Positions 1 to 9,121 of a stretch of DNA of 64,000 bases are shown here, piece after piece. The notes beneath the pieces are model-generated. The model was not told the origin of the DNA and made no database searches. It saw nothing but the letters and a program-made list of their open reading frames with translations. Made by a program: the position numbers and the translations under genes. Within the stretch, counting starts at the first letter, position 1; each line of letters opens with the position of its first letter. This stretch comes from JACRCT01 sp049841135. Its GTDB lineage: Bacteria > Myxococcota > Myxococcia > Myxococcales > UBA5297. Location: NCBI GenBank assembly GCA_049841135.1, contig JASGHK010000002.1:62001-126000 (forward strand), read 5' to 3'.

Positions 1-605
1 GCCTCGGTGCGCTCCTCGAGCTGCATCTCGAGGTCCTTCTGCCGGCGACGGGCGCGGATGGCCTCGGCGGCCGGGCCCGTCTCCGGGTTCATGATCTTGT
101 CGTACTCGTTCTGCATGTCGTCGCATTCGCGCGAGCGCTTCATCAGGTCGAGCTTGGCCTGCTTGAGGTTGAGCTTGGCGGTCCTCACCCGCTCCGCTTC
201 GCCCAGCTCCTCGAGCTCCTTGACCTGCTTCTCGAACTTGGCGAGCGCGGTCCGGCTGGCGGCGACGTCCTTGCGCCGGGTGACCAGGCGGGCCTCGATG
301 GACTTGGCCTTGCCCTCGGCGATCTTGACGGCCTTCTCGTGCTTCTCGACGAGCGCCTGGCACTCCTCGTCCTCCTGGGCACAGGCGTCGCGGAACTCGT
401 TGTAGGCCGCCTCCTCGCCGTCCATGGCCTGCTCGACCTCCTTGAGCTCGACCTGGCGCGCCTCGAAGGTCTCCGCGGCCTTGATGACCTTCTCGATGAC
501 CGCGGGGGCGTTGGGCTTGTTCCAAAGCCTCTCGTACGCCACGTCGCCGAGCTTGTAGACGAGGTCCTCGTAGGTGTCCATGCCCAGGCGTTTATCCGCG
601 GGCAT
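1..605 (-). CDS. coiled-coil protein, 3' end cut by window edge
   Basis: Reading the minus strand from an ATG at 605 gives an open frame that runs off position 1 without a stop, so the C-terminus is missing. The product starts MPADKRLGMDTYEDLVYKL. It is almost entirely charged, Glu/Lys/Ala-rich helix without Gly or Pro breaks, typical of a long coiled coil. There is no signal peptide or membrane segment, so it is probably cytoplasmic. A second in-frame ATG at 581 is an equally possible start, and neither has a clear Shine-Dalgarno. It lies 32 bp downstream of the ferritin-like gene on the same strand and may be the last gene of the TonB-receptor operon. No family is recognised. Confidence 0.7.
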   Translation of the reverse strand, partial: MPADKRLGMDTYEDLVYKLGDVAYERLWNKPNAPAVIEKVIKAAETFEARQVELKEVEQAMDGEEAAYNEFRDACAQEDEECQALVEKHEKAVKIAEGKAKSIEARLVTRRKDVAASRTALAKFEKQVKELEELGEAERVRTAKLNLKQAKLDLMKRSRECDDMQNEYDKIMNPETGPAAEAIRARRRQKDLEMQLEERTE

Positions 606-637
606 TCTCGACTGTCAAGCGGGTCGGACGGCGATCC

Positions 638-1087
638 TCACGCTGGCGGGGCCAGGAACTCCGGAGAGTCGAACCGTTGCGCCATCTCGGCCAGCTCGAA
701 GGCACGGTCCAGCTCCTCGGCCCGGTTGAGCTCGCACGCCCATGCGGCCGACGGGTCCATCGCGCGGCGGGCCACGTTGGCCATGGCCGCGTAGCGCTCG
801 GCGCAGTCGCGGGTGCGCGCGGCCTCCTCGCGCACCGCCTCGGCGAAGGTCGCGGGCAGCTCCACCTCGTCTGGGGGGACGGGCAGCGGCCCGCCGCCGA
901 CCGCAGCCATGCGCGCCAGCAACCGTGAGGCGTGGGCCTGGCACCCGGCCGCCAGCGCCGAGAGCCGCGAACGGGCGCGCACGTCGGGGGCCCGCTCGGC
1001 GAGCTTCTCCAGCACGAGGACGGAGCGCATCTCCGCCTCCCAAGCCGCAGCCAGCGCCGCCGTCAGCTTCGTCTTGACCCCGCCCAT
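638..1087 (-). CDS. ferritin-like four-helix-bundle protein (putative)
   Basis: 149 aa. ATG at 1087 is preceded by a GGAGCGGGGG-type ribosome binding site. The protein is all-helical and has two halves, each with Glu and His spaced as in ferritin-like or rubrerythrin-like bundles: a WEAEM segment near residue 16 and QAH near residue 50, then a Glu-rich helix pair in the second half. The halves are separated by a Pro/Gly turn around residues 64-75. It lacks a signal peptide. It follows the HupE-like gene by 41 bp on the same strand, in a block starting with a TonB receptor, so a role in metal handling is a reasonable inference. The fold assignment rests on pattern only; it could simply be an uncharacterised helical protein. 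Confidence 0.5.
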   Translation of the reverse strand: MGGVKTKLTAALAAAWEAEMRSVLVLEKLAERAPDVRARSRLSALAAGCQAHASRLLARMAAVGGGPLPVPPDEVELPATFAEAVREEAARTRDCAERYAAMANVARRAMDPSAAWACELNRAEELDRAFELAEMAQRFDSPEFLAPPA

Positions 1088-1128
1088 CCCGAAAGCCCCC
1101 GCTCCCGCCGCCACCGACGCCGCGGGCC

Positions 1129-2173
1129 TCAGCTGAACGCGCGTCCCAGGAACCAGTAGGCACCGACGGCCAGAGAGGCAAGCGAGAGGGCGGGCCAGGC
1201 GACCCTCGCAAACTCCTCCTTGCGGCGCATCCAGGCGAGTGCCGGCGCCGCCAGGGCCACGAGCAGCGCCTGGCCGAGCTCGACGCCGACGTTGAACCCC
1301 ACCAGCGCCCGCACCAGGCCGGCCCGCTCGAGCCCGGCCTCCGCGAGCGCCGACGCGAAGCCGAAGCCGTGGACGAGCCCGAAGGCGAACGCCAGCAGCC
1401 AGCGGTCCCCTCCCCGCTCGACCTTCAAGACGTTGAGAAGCGCCACCACGACGATCGACGCTGCGATGGCCGGTTCGACGACCCGTTCGGGCACCCGGAC
1501 AATCGACAGTGCGGCGAGCGCCAGCGTGATCGAATGCGCGACGGTAAAGGCGGTCACGAGCACTGCCAGTCTCTTGAGCGACTTGGTCGCGAGCAAAAGC
1601 CCCAACAGGAACACCAGGTGGTCCCACCCGGACACGATGTGCCGAACGCCGAGCGGCACGAAGCTTCCGAGCCCGGGAGCGTCGGCGGCCAGCTCGATCC
1701 GCACCTGGGGATGGGTCGCATCGACCGTCCAGGTGCTCGCCGGGCCGTTGCCCCATCGAGCAGAGACGACCAGCGGATGTCCTGGCGGCCCGGCGAACGG
1801 AACCCCCAGCTCGAACGGCCCTTCGTTTCGGCAGCTCGCTCGAGCGGCCAGCGTCACCCGGCTCGCGGCCGCCTCGGCAGGTCCTGGCGTCCAGCGGCAC
1901 GGCTCTCCGGCAGCCGAAAGGGCCGAGCGGCCCAGCGTGGCCTCGAACATCCGCCTGGCGACGACCCCCGGCTCCTGAGCCTGGAGACTCCTGCGGCGAC
2001 GCCCCCACCAGCGTGAGCCACCCCTCGCGCGTGAACGACAGCCGCAGCTCGACCTCGCTGCCGATGGCCTGGACGTCAAGGCGCCCGAGGTCGAGCGGAT
2101 GCGCCGCGGCTTCGGCCGTGAACAGGAGCCCGGGAAGAGCCAGGGCAGTGAGGGCCGAGAGGAGTCCGCGCAC
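1129..2173 (-). CDS. HupE/UreJ-family membrane protein, interrupted by a frameshift
   Basis: GTG start at 2173 with a signal peptide, an extracytoplasmic region of roughly 120 residues, then six to seven membrane helices. The membrane part carries family motifs: a GWDHLVFLLGL helix, HSITLALA, LVHGFGFA and a FNVGVELGQ segment. HupE/UreJ proteins are associated with nickel or cobalt transport. The reading frame shifts once near 1984-1990: residues up to about 61 are in one frame and the rest in another. Deleting one base restores a continuous 347-aa protein across a GAGCTC sequence. The upstream neighbour is a TonB-dependent receptor 49 bp away, so the pair may move a metal or its chelate across the outer and inner membranes (inference). 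The frameshift is probably a sequence error. Confidence 0.75.
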
Positions 2174-2222
2174 GTCGACCTGTCTATCGCCGCACGCCGG
2201 GTGGCGCTCGCGCCTTCGCTCC

Positions 2223-5108
2223 TCAGTACGAGCCGGTGAGCTGGACGAGGAAGGTGCGGCCGTACGAGGGCAGCGTCGTGGTGCGCACGTCGGGGGAGGC
2301 GGGCAGCTGCGGCCGCTCGTCGAGCAGGTTCTTCACCCCGGCCCAGTACCGGAACCGGCTGCTCGGCAGCTCGCCCGACAGGCCCGCGTTGAGCAGGAGG
2401 AACTCGCCGGTCCTGGAGCCGATCCGATCGAGCCGCGCCGCGTTGTAGACGGCCTCGGCCGAGCCGATGACGAAGGGGGCGGTGATGGGGAACATGCCGC
2501 GCAGCGAGAACATGTGCGGCGGCACGTTGGAGCGAAGTGCCGCCTGATCCGCCGGGTCGGCGACATCCGTCAGGAAGATCTGCTGGAAGGTGTAGGTGGC
2601 CGACACCATCGCCAGGCGCGCGGGCTGCCAGCGCAACTCGAGCTTCCGCACCCTGGGTGCGGACCAGGCCGGAGGTGTTCTGCGTCTGCAACAGCCCGTC
2701 GGCCGGGTCCTTGACGTAGCGGACCACGTTCTCCAGGAAGTTGACGTAGATGGCGGCGGTGGCCTTGAGGTCGGCGCCGATGCGCTGCGAGGCTCGAGCT
2801 CGCCGGTGTAGATGTGCTCGGGCTGCAGGTTTGGGTTGGGCTTGATGCTGAAGTAGACCTTCTCACCCGCCTCGGTGAAGTAGGCGTCGTCGTAGAAGCG
2901 CTCGTAGTCCGAGGGGGCGCGGAACGAGGTGCCGCCCATCAACTTGATGGAGCCGCCGGTCCAGGGCTTGGCGAGGATGGCCAGGCGCGGGTTCACCGTC
3001 AGCCCGAAGGTCGAGTACCAGTCGGCGCGGGCGCTGAGGTTGAAGGCCAGCTGCTCGATGGGTTTGGACTCGAGGGCCAGGTAGCCGGAGGCGATGGTGA
3101 CGTTCTGTTCGCTGTTCAGGCCCGCCACCCCTTCGGTCTCGGTCCCCATGTGCAGGCGGAACTGCTCCTGGAACTCGAGCCCCACCGTCAGGCGCGACCT
3201 CAGGATCTCGAAGGTCCGGTAGCGCAGCTCGACGCCCCCGGTGTCACCCTCGGTGTGGTCGAACTGCGTCCCCTCCTGGTACTGCCACCAGCCCGCGTAG
3301 CGGTTGGCGTCGTAGTAGAGGCGGGATGCGAGCTGGCCGCCGTTCTCGAAGTCGTGCGCGTAGCGGACCTCGACGATGCCCCGCTGGTCTCGCACCTTGG
3401 TGCCGTACTTGCCGAGCAAGGTGTCCGACGCGCCGGTGGGCAGCATCTTCTCGCGGCTGTTGAAGTCGGCCAGCACCGAAAGCCCCTTGTAGCGGGCCGT
3501 CGCCGTTCCGTGGAAGGTCACCTCGCGGTCCTGATCACGCACGAAGACGACCGGGTCTTCTGGCATGGCGAACTGCTCGTCGCCCCCCACCCTGCCGCCG
3601 CCCACCGTGACCATCGCCTCGCCGGAGTCGAACCGGTACCCGCCACTCACCCGGCCGCCCACCCCACCCAGCGATCCGGCGTTGGCGGTCCCCTCGATGT
3701 TGTGATCGTCGAGGTGCTTGCGCGGGACGACGTTGACCACGCCGAAGACCGCGCCGGTGCCGTAGAGCGAGCTGACCGGCCCGCGGACGACCTCGATCCG
3801 CTCGAGGTTGCTCAGGTCGACGTCGAGGTCCCGGCCCACGTAGGCCGCGCCGCCCACCGCGTCGGCGACCGAGTGCCCGTCGAAGAGCACCATCACCCGG
3901 TTGTTCACGTCGCCGGGCGGCGAGAACCCGCGGATGCCGAGCATCTCGTACTGGCGGTCGTTGCTGTTGAACAGGCCGCGCACCGCCCGCAGGGCGTCGT
4001 TGACGGTCTGGTAGCCGAAGGCGCGCAGCTCGTCGCGGGTGATGACCGTGATCGACGCGGGGGCGTCGTCCACCGACGTCTCGCTCTTGGAGGCCGCCGT
4101 CGTCTTGCCGCCGTCGAAGCTGAGCGAGGCCTTGACCTGGACGGTGGCGTTGGCCTTGACCTCCACCTTCTCGGTGAAGGCGGTCATGTCCAGCATGCTC
4201 ACCTCCACCTTGTGCTCGCCCTCGGGCAGGCTGATGACGCTGGGGGTGAAGCCCGACTCCTGGCCGTCGACGCGCACCAGCGCGCCTTCGTGGTTGGCGG
4301 TGACCATCACGTTGCCGGTGGGCGGCGGGATGGGCTGCAGCTCGGCGCTGGCCTCCACCGTCTGGTCGGCGCCGACCTCGATGGGCACCTGCATCGAGAG
4401 GAACCCCGGCTCGCTGACGTTGAGGATGTGCTTGCCGGGCTTGACCTTGATGGCGCCCGGGAGCTTGCCGGCTGCAGGACCCTCGGTCTGATCGACGCGA
4501 ACCTCGGCCCCGGCGGGGCTGCCGGCGAGCTTGACGTGCCCCCAGATGTACTCGAGCGGCAGCTCGACGGAGGCGGTGCGGCCGACGGACAGGTCGATGA
4601 CCTTGCTGACGTCGTGGTGCCCCGCCAGCGAGAGGATGACGGTGGTCTTGCCGGGGCCCAGCGCCAGGGTCTTGGGGCTGACGCCCAGCGAGCCCAGGTC
4701 CTTGCGCTCGATGAAGATGTCCGCGCCGGGCGGGTTGCTGGAGACCTGCAGCAGGGCCACGCGCGGGGCGATGCGCGCCAGGCTCTCGTTGAGGGCGCGC
4801 TTCTCCTCGGGCTTCTGCGTCTCGGAGAGGACCTCGCGGTAGTACCGGTAGGCCTCGTCGTACATCTTCAGCTGCTCGTAGCAGCGGGCGATGTTGTTGA
4901 CGACGTTGACGTTGCGCACCAGGCGGTTGGAGAAGAAGAACTCGCTGAGCGCGTCCTCGAACTTGCCCGCCTTGTAGGCCTCGACGCCGCGGCGGAAGCG
5001 CAGGTCGGCCTCGTCGGCGGTGTTGTCGGCGCGGGCGGGCGCGGCGACGAAGGCGGAAGCGACAGCGGAGAGGACGGTCAACAGCGCCAGTCGGCGCAGC
5101 GCGATCAT
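2223..5108 (-). CDS. TonB-dependent receptor with N-terminal TPR-PEGA extension
   Basis: About 961 aa. Order: signal peptide (1-27, cleavage after ARA), TPR-like helices (32-100), three PEGA-type beta domains (about 116-187, 188-256, 265-332), TonB plug (345-465), then the 22-strand-type barrel ending in Tyr. The plug has the usual DAPASITVITRDEL entry and a VVRGPVSSLYGTGAVFG segment. After export, the TPR/PEGA part would sit in the periplasm before the plug, where transducer receptors carry an STN domain. Two frameshifts flank about 140 bp: one near 2789-2795 (net one base short) and one near 2640-2646 (net one base extra). They compensate, so the track runs through, but the intervening 50 residues are read in the wrong frame. 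Correcting both restores typical barrel sequence. The substrate is unknown; the HupE-like neighbour hints at a metal. Confidence 0.85.
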   Translation of the reverse strand: MIALRRLALLTVLSAVASAFVAAPARADNTADEADLRFRRGVEAYKAGKFEDALSEFFFSNRLVRNVNVVNNIARCYEQLKMYDEAYRYYREVLSETQKPEEKRALNESLARIAPRVALLQVSSNPPGADIFIERKDLGSLGVSPKTLALGPGKTTVILSLAGHHDVSKVIDLSVGRTASVELPLEYIWGHVKLAGSPAGAEVRVDQTEGPAAGKLPGAIKVKPGKHILNVSEPGFLSMQVPIEVGADQTVEASAELQPIPPPTGNVMVTANHEGALVRVDGQESGFTPSVISLPEGEHKVEVSMLDMTAFTEKVEVKANATVQVKASLSFDGGKTTAASKSETSVDDAPASITVITRDELRAFGYQTVNDALRAVRGLFNSNDRQYEMLGIRGFSPPGDVNNRVMVLFDGHSVADAVGGAAYVGRDLDVDLSNLERIEVVRGPVSSLYGTGAVFGVVNVVPRKHLDDHNIEGTANAGSLGGVGGRVSGGYRFDSGEAMVTVGGGRVGGDEQFAMPEDPVVFVRDQDREVTFHGTATARYKGLSVLADFNSREKMLPTGASDTLLGKYGTKVRDQRGIVEVRYAHDFENGGQLASRLYYDANRYAGWWQYQEGTQFDHTEGDTGGVELRYRTFEILRSRLTVGLEFQEQFRLHMGTETEGVAGLNSEQNVTIASGYLALESKPIEQLAFNLSARADWYSTFGLTVNPRLAILAKPWTGGSIKLMGGTSFRAPSDYERFYDDAYFTEAGEKVYFSIKPNPNLQPEHIYTGELEPRSASAPTSRPPPPSTSTSWRTWSATSRTRPTGCCRRRTPPAWSAPRVRKLELRWQPARLAMVSATYTFQQIFLTDVADPADQAALRSNVPPHMFSLRGMFPITAPFVIGSAEAVYNAARLDRIGSRTGEFLLLNAGLSGELPSSRFRYWAGVKNLLDERPQLPASPDVRTTTLPSYGRTFLVQLTGSY

Positions 5109-5144
5109 CGGACTGCCTCCTCGAAGCTCGGCCGCCGCGTGAAG

Positions 5145-6848
5145 TCAGCGGCCGGTCTTGATGCCCAGGTCGCCAGGGGGAGGTGGCGGGGGCTTCGCGC
5201 CACCGCCGCCGGCCTTGGCGAGCATCGCCTTGACTTCGGCATCGGCGGACGGGGTCACCGTCTTCTTCTCCGGCCGATGCCCGGCGAGCTTGAACAGGAA
5301 GGTCAACTCGTTCTGCGACTTGGCCAGCTTGTGATCCAGCGGCGTCTTGCCCAGGACCTCGTCGCCCAGCGAGACGGTCGCGCCCGACGGCTGGCTCGTC
5401 AGCTTGAGCACCACGTCGGTGGCGGGCGGCGGGGGCGGCGGCGCGACGTCGGCCTTCTCGAGGTCGACGTCGATGACGCGGGCCCCCTGGCCGATCAGCT
5501 CCTGGCTGAGCGGCTTGAAGCCATCCATCACGATCTCGACCTTGATGCGCTTGCCCGCGGTCAGCGGCAGCTTGTCGATGGGGCTCACCCCGGCCGAGGC
5601 GCCGTCGATGACCACCTTGGCGCCGGCCGGCCGGGTGCTCACGGTCAGCGTCGCCGCGGCCTCGGCCACGGGCGGCGGGGGCGGCGGCAGCGGCTTGGGC
5701 CAGAACACGAAGGCGAGCCCGGCGACGACGGCCAGGGCGGCGGCGCCGACGCCGGCGATGAGCGGGGCCTTCGACTTCGGCGGCGGCTCCGCCGGCGGTG
5801 CGCGCCCGGAGATGGTCGCGGAGTCGCGGTTGATCTGCGCCACCTTGGAGCCCGGCCCGCGACGGAAGACGGCCGACGGCGTGCCCTCGAACTCGCTGAA
5901 GGGCTTGCCCTCGGCGCGCTCGGCGGCGAGCCGTTCGGCATAGAGCCCCTGCATGAAGGCCGCGAGGTGGGCCGACGAGGCCGAAGCGCGCTTCTGCACC
6001 GCCCAGTCCTCGAGCGCCAGGCGGAAGGCAGCCGCGTCCTGGTAGCGGTCCTTCACGTCCCGCGCCAGCGCCTTCATCATCACCGCTTCGAGCTGCTCGT
6101 CGATCTCCGGGTTGGTCTCGGAGGGCCGGGGGATCTCACAGGCCTCGACGGCCTTGAGCGTGGAGATCTCGGTCTCGCGCTTGAACAGCCGCAGCGAGGT
6201 GGCCATCTCGTAGAGCACCACGCCCAGCGCGAAGACGTCGGAGCGGCAGTCGATGGCCTTGCCCGAGGCCTGCTCGGGCGACATGTACGAGTACTTGCCC
6301 TTGAGCGTGCCCGTGGCGGTGTGGCTGGCGCGGCCGGCGGCCTTGGCGACGCCGAAGTCGATGAGCTTCACCCCACCGTCGAAGGTCACCAGGATGTTCT
6401 GGGGGCTGACGTCGCGGTGGACCAGGCCCAGCGGCTGGTTGTTGGCGTCGGTCGCCTTGTGGGCGTAGTCGAGGCCGGCGGCCGCGTCGGCGGCGATGCG
6501 CGCCACCAGGGGCAGCGGCACGGGCTTGTTCTGGGTGCGCGCCTGCTTCCACAGGCGGACCACGTCGTCGCCGTGGATGTACTCCATGGCGATGTAGTAG
6601 GCGCCCTCGACGTCGCCCAGGTCGAAGATCTGCGCGACGTTGTTGTGGTTGAGGCGCGCGGCGATGCGCGCCTCGTCGAAGAACATCGTCACGAACTCCT
6701 GGTCCTCGACGAGGTGTGGCAGCAGCACCTTGACGACCAGCAGCTTCTCGAAGCCCTGCATGCCGACCTGGCGCGCGAGGAAGACCTCGCCCATGCCTCC
6801 GGCAGCGATGCGCTTCAGCAACTCGTAGCGGCCAAACGGGATTCCCAT
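5145..6848 (-). CDS. Ser/Thr protein kinase with membrane anchor and two PEGA domains
   Basis: 567 aa from ATG 6848, preceded by GGAG. Hanks-type kinase domain at residues 8-275: glycine loop AAGGMGEVF, catalytic Lys40, HRDVSPQN loop (144-151), DFG at 164-166 and APE-like SPEQAS. A linker leads to one membrane helix (361-383), a Pro-rich stretch and two extracytoplasmic PEGA domains (399-466 and 477-545). The enzyme would phosphorylate cytoplasmic Ser/Thr targets in response to something sensed by the PEGA domains in the periplasm. It lies 36 bp upstream of the PEGA-bearing TonB receptor on the same strand, so co-transcription is likely and a functional link through PEGA domains is plausible but unproven. 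Confidence 0.93.
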   Translation of the reverse strand: MGIPFGRYELLKRIAAGGMGEVFLARQVGMQGFEKLLVVKVLLPHLVEDQEFVTMFFDEARIAARLNHNNVAQIFDLGDVEGAYYIAMEYIHGDDVVRLWKQARTQNKPVPLPLVARIAADAAAGLDYAHKATDANNQPLGLVHRDVSPQNILVTFDGGVKLIDFGVAKAAGRASHTATGTLKGKYSYMSPEQASGKAIDCRSDVFALGVVLYEMATSLRLFKRETEISTLKAVEACEIPRPSETNPEIDEQLEAVMMKALARDVKDRYQDAAAFRLALEDWAVQKRASASSAHLAAFMQGLYAERLAAERAEGKPFSEFEGTPSAVFRRGPGSKVAQINRDSATISGRAPPAEPPPKSKAPLIAGVGAAALAVVAGLAFVFWPKPLPPPPPPVAEAAATLTVSTRPAGAKVVIDGASAGVSPIDKLPLTAGKRIKVEIVMDGFKPLSQELIGQGARVIDVDLEKADVAPPPPPPATDVVLKLTSQPSGATVSLGDEVLGKTPLDHKLAKSQNELTFLFKLAGHRPEKKTVTPSADAEVKAMLAKAGGGGAKPPPPPPGDLGIKTGR

Positions 6849-6913
6849 GGGCTCCGGTTGGGGGCATCGCGGGCTGGCGGTGACCAGCCACCCCCGTGAA
6901 AAGCGTCGCCACT

Positions 6914-8008
6914 TTACCCCAGTCGACCGGCCGCATCCATCGCCGCGCGCAGCGCTTCGGCCTGTGTGCGACAACGTCGGGCAATAGGCGCGGCGCCGGC
7001 CAGCTCCCACTGCTTCGCCAACTCGTCGAGCAGCGCGGCCCGCTCCGCCGGGTCACGCTGCTGACCGAGCGCGAGATGGAGGATCCACCTTCCGCCGGGC
7101 AGGTCGCCCCCGAGGCCCCGCCGGCGCGAGGCGTCGATGGCCTCGGCCGACGACAGCTCGAGTCCGCCGGCGGAATCGTCGCCGAGCCGGCGAGCCAGGA
7201 ACTCCCAGGCGACGCAGCGGCGCAGGTCCGGGTCGAGCGAGCGCAGGTGCTCCCGAAGAAACCCGAACGCCAGCGCTGGCTGGAACGGCTCGAAGAGCGC
7301 CCCGGTCTTCTCGTCGGGCTCGTCGAGTCGGAAGGGCGCAGCCTGGAGATTGGGCTCGAGGCGCGAGAGCGCCGCCAGCAGCGAGCGGGCCGCCTTCTTC
7401 TCCACGCCCTCGGCGAGGGCAAGGCCGGCCGCCTGCTCGAGAAGCCCCGCCGAGAACGGCGCGGCGACCAATGCCGGGCCGAGCACCCGGAGCGCGGCCT
7501 TGGGCTCGTCCTCGCTCCTCGCGAGGATGGAGCACGCCCAGGGCGAGGCGCGGTCGAGCTCCAGCAAGCGATCCGCGATGGCAATGCGATCGGGCTCCAC
7601 CGGCACCGTGCCCAGCTTCAAGCCCATGGCCCGGGCGAGCTTCTCGGCCGCGGGCTCGGTCTCCTGCATCAGCTCGCGGGCGGCGAAGGCGGCGTGGCCA
7701 GGCAGGCCGGCCTGGGCGCGACGCACGATCAGCAGCCAGGCGGCGAAGCCCTCGAGGGTCGAGGCGAGCGGAGCCCAGACTCCGGTCTCCCGGTCGACGG
7801 CGCAGACGACCGTGGATCGGGCGCCCGGCTCGGGCGGGTCGTAGAGCGCGAACAGGTCGCGCTCGCCGCCCTCGGCGAGCGGCACCAGCAGCGGCGAGAG
7901 GGAATCGGGCCGGGGGGCCAGGCGTTGGCCCGGTGCAAGCAAGCGGACGGTTCCCAGGTCGGCGCCGTCAGGGAAGATCGAGTCGAACGGGCAAGTGGGC
8001 GTGGGCAC
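6914..8008 (-). CDS. uncharacterised soluble protein
   Basis: 364 aa with ATG at 8008. No signal peptide, no membrane segment and no motif that I recognise. The first 110 residues look mixed alpha/beta with a Trp/Phe-rich strand-helix block (GVWAPLASTLEGFAAWLL). The remainder is helical, Leu/Ala-rich and repeat-like, reminiscent of TPR or Sel1-type scaffolds, without a clear consensus. It sits 65 bp upstream of the PEGA kinase on the same strand and divergent from the DivIVA-like gene. It may be part of the kinase operon; no function is proposed. Confidence 0.75.
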   Translation of the reverse strand: MPTPTCPFDSIFPDGADLGTVRLLAPGQRLAPRPDSLSPLLVPLAEGGERDLFALYDPPEPGARSTVVCAVDRETGVWAPLASTLEGFAAWLLIVRRAQAGLPGHAAFAARELMQETEPAAEKLARAMGLKLGTVPVEPDRIAIADRLLELDRASPWACSILARSEDEPKAALRVLGPALVAAPFSAGLLEQAAGLALAEGVEKKAARSLLAALSRLEPNLQAAPFRLDEPDEKTGALFEPFQPALAFGFLREHLRSLDPDLRRCVAWEFLARRLGDDSAGGLELSSAEAIDASRRRGLGGDLPGGRWILHLALGQQRDPAERAALLDELAKQWELAGAAPIARRCRTQAEALRAAMDAAGRLG

Positions 8009-8091
8009 GGGCGAAACACTCCCACGCAGGGCTGCCGGTTGAGAAGGCCGGATTTTTGGGTGGTCCCAGACCCGGCGTTAGAATCCGCGCC

Positions 8092-8601
8092 ATGAAGATC
8101 ACCGCTCTCGACATCCGGCAGAAGCAGTTCAAGTCCGCCATGCGCGGTCACGACCGCAAGGAGGTCGAGGCGTTCCTCGACCTGGTCGCGAGCGAGTTCG
8201 AAGAGGTGGTGAAGGAGAACATCACCGTCAAGGACGACCTCAAGCGCAAGCAGCAGAAGATCGACGAGTACCGCGAGCGCGAGAAGACGCTGCAGGAGAC
8301 CATGGTCACCGCGCAGCGCATCAGCGAGGACATCAAGGCCGCCGCCAAGAAGGAGGCGGAGCTCATCCTCAACGAAGCGGAGCTCCAGGCCGAGAAGATC
8401 GTCGCCGACGCCAACCGCAAGCTCGTGCAGATCGTGGACGACATCAACGAGCTCAAGCGCCAGCGCGTGCAGTTCGAGGCCCAGGTCAAGGGCGTCATCG
8501 AGGCCCACCTCAAGCTCCTCGAGACCTTCAGGACGCCGATGCCGGGCGTGAAGATCGAAGAGAACGTCGCCTTCCTCGCCGCCAGCAAGACCGCCAAGTA
8601 G
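8092..8601 (+). CDS. DivIVA-domain coiled-coil protein
   Basis: 169 aa, ATG at 8092. The N-terminus (MKITALDIRQKQFKSAMRG followed by HDRKEVEAFLDLV) is the conserved DivIVA membrane-binding and dimerisation segment. Residues 35-150 form a continuous coiled coil. DivIVA-type proteins bind curved membrane and organise poles, septa or cell-wall growth. The gene is monocistronic or leads into the following lipoprotein (62 bp gap), and is divergent from the unknown gene at 6914-8008. Length is shorter than most Gram-positive DivIVA proteins but usual for the myxobacterial variant. Confidence 0.9.
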   Translation: MKITALDIRQKQFKSAMRGHDRKEVEAFLDLVASEFEEVVKENITVKDDLKRKQQKIDEYREREKTLQETMVTAQRISEDIKAAAKKEAELILNEAELQAEKIVADANRKLVQIVDDINELKRQRVQFEAQVKGVIEAHLKLLETFRTPMPGVKIEENVAFLAASKTAK

Positions 8602-8663
8602 CTCGGCCCCTACCCCGTCTTCCAAGCGCCGGCCTATGCTCCTGCCGTCCGCAGGAGGTTCTC

Positions 8664-9041
8664 ATGGCTCGCCGTCTCTTCCTCACCGCCTTTCTCGCCG
8701 CCAGCGCCGGATGCGCCCACGGGAACGTCGGTGACGCCGCGCTCATGACCGGCATCGCCGCCGCCTCGGCCGGCATCAGCCGCGCGGCCGGTGGCTGCTA
8801 CGCTGCCTGCCCGCCTGGGACTTCGTGCAATCCCGCCACCGGCCTCTGCGACGCGCTGCCGTGCCGCGGACAGTGTGGCGCCGGGCAGCGCTGCGAGCGA
8901 TCGCCCATCGAGCACTGCGTCCTCGACCGGCCGGCGCAGCTGCAGGTCGACCGGCCCGTGGACGAGACAGGGGTGCTGGTGCCCGTCTCGAACGCGCCCG
9001 CGCCGGCGGAACCTCCGCCCGCGCCCCCAGGCCAGCGGTGA
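8664..9041 (+). CDS. small Cys-rich lipoprotein
   Basis: 125 aa with ATG at 8664 and a GCAGGAGG-type ribosome binding site just upstream. A lipoprotein signal ends in the lipobox SAGC (Cys17). The mature part has eight or so cysteines in short spacing (CYAACPPGTSCNPATGLCDA, then CRGQCGAGQRC), as in small disulfide-knotted extracellular modules, and a Pro-rich tail. It would be anchored in the inner or outer membrane facing the periplasm or surface. No enzymatic role is visible. Confidence 0.75.
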   Translation: MARRLFLTAFLAASAGCAHGNVGDAALMTGIAAASAGISRAAGGCYAACPPGTSCNPATGLCDALPCRGQCGAGQRCERSPIEHCVLDRPAQLQVDRPVDETGVLVPVSNAPAPAEPPPAPPGQR

Positions 9042-9121
9042 GCGGGCTTCGTCTCGTTGCGTCTTCAGGCGGGCCGGGCTTACAAGAGTCGCCACGGCAT
9101 CTTCTCTGGAAGTCTGGGGCG

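Noticed and set aside
2814..6899. Very long plus-strand open frame (1361 codons)
   Set aside because: It is the reverse-strand shadow of the TonB receptor and kinase genes in GC-rich DNA: low-complexity Leu/Val/His/Gly composition and no domain. The minus-strand frames have clear family motifs.
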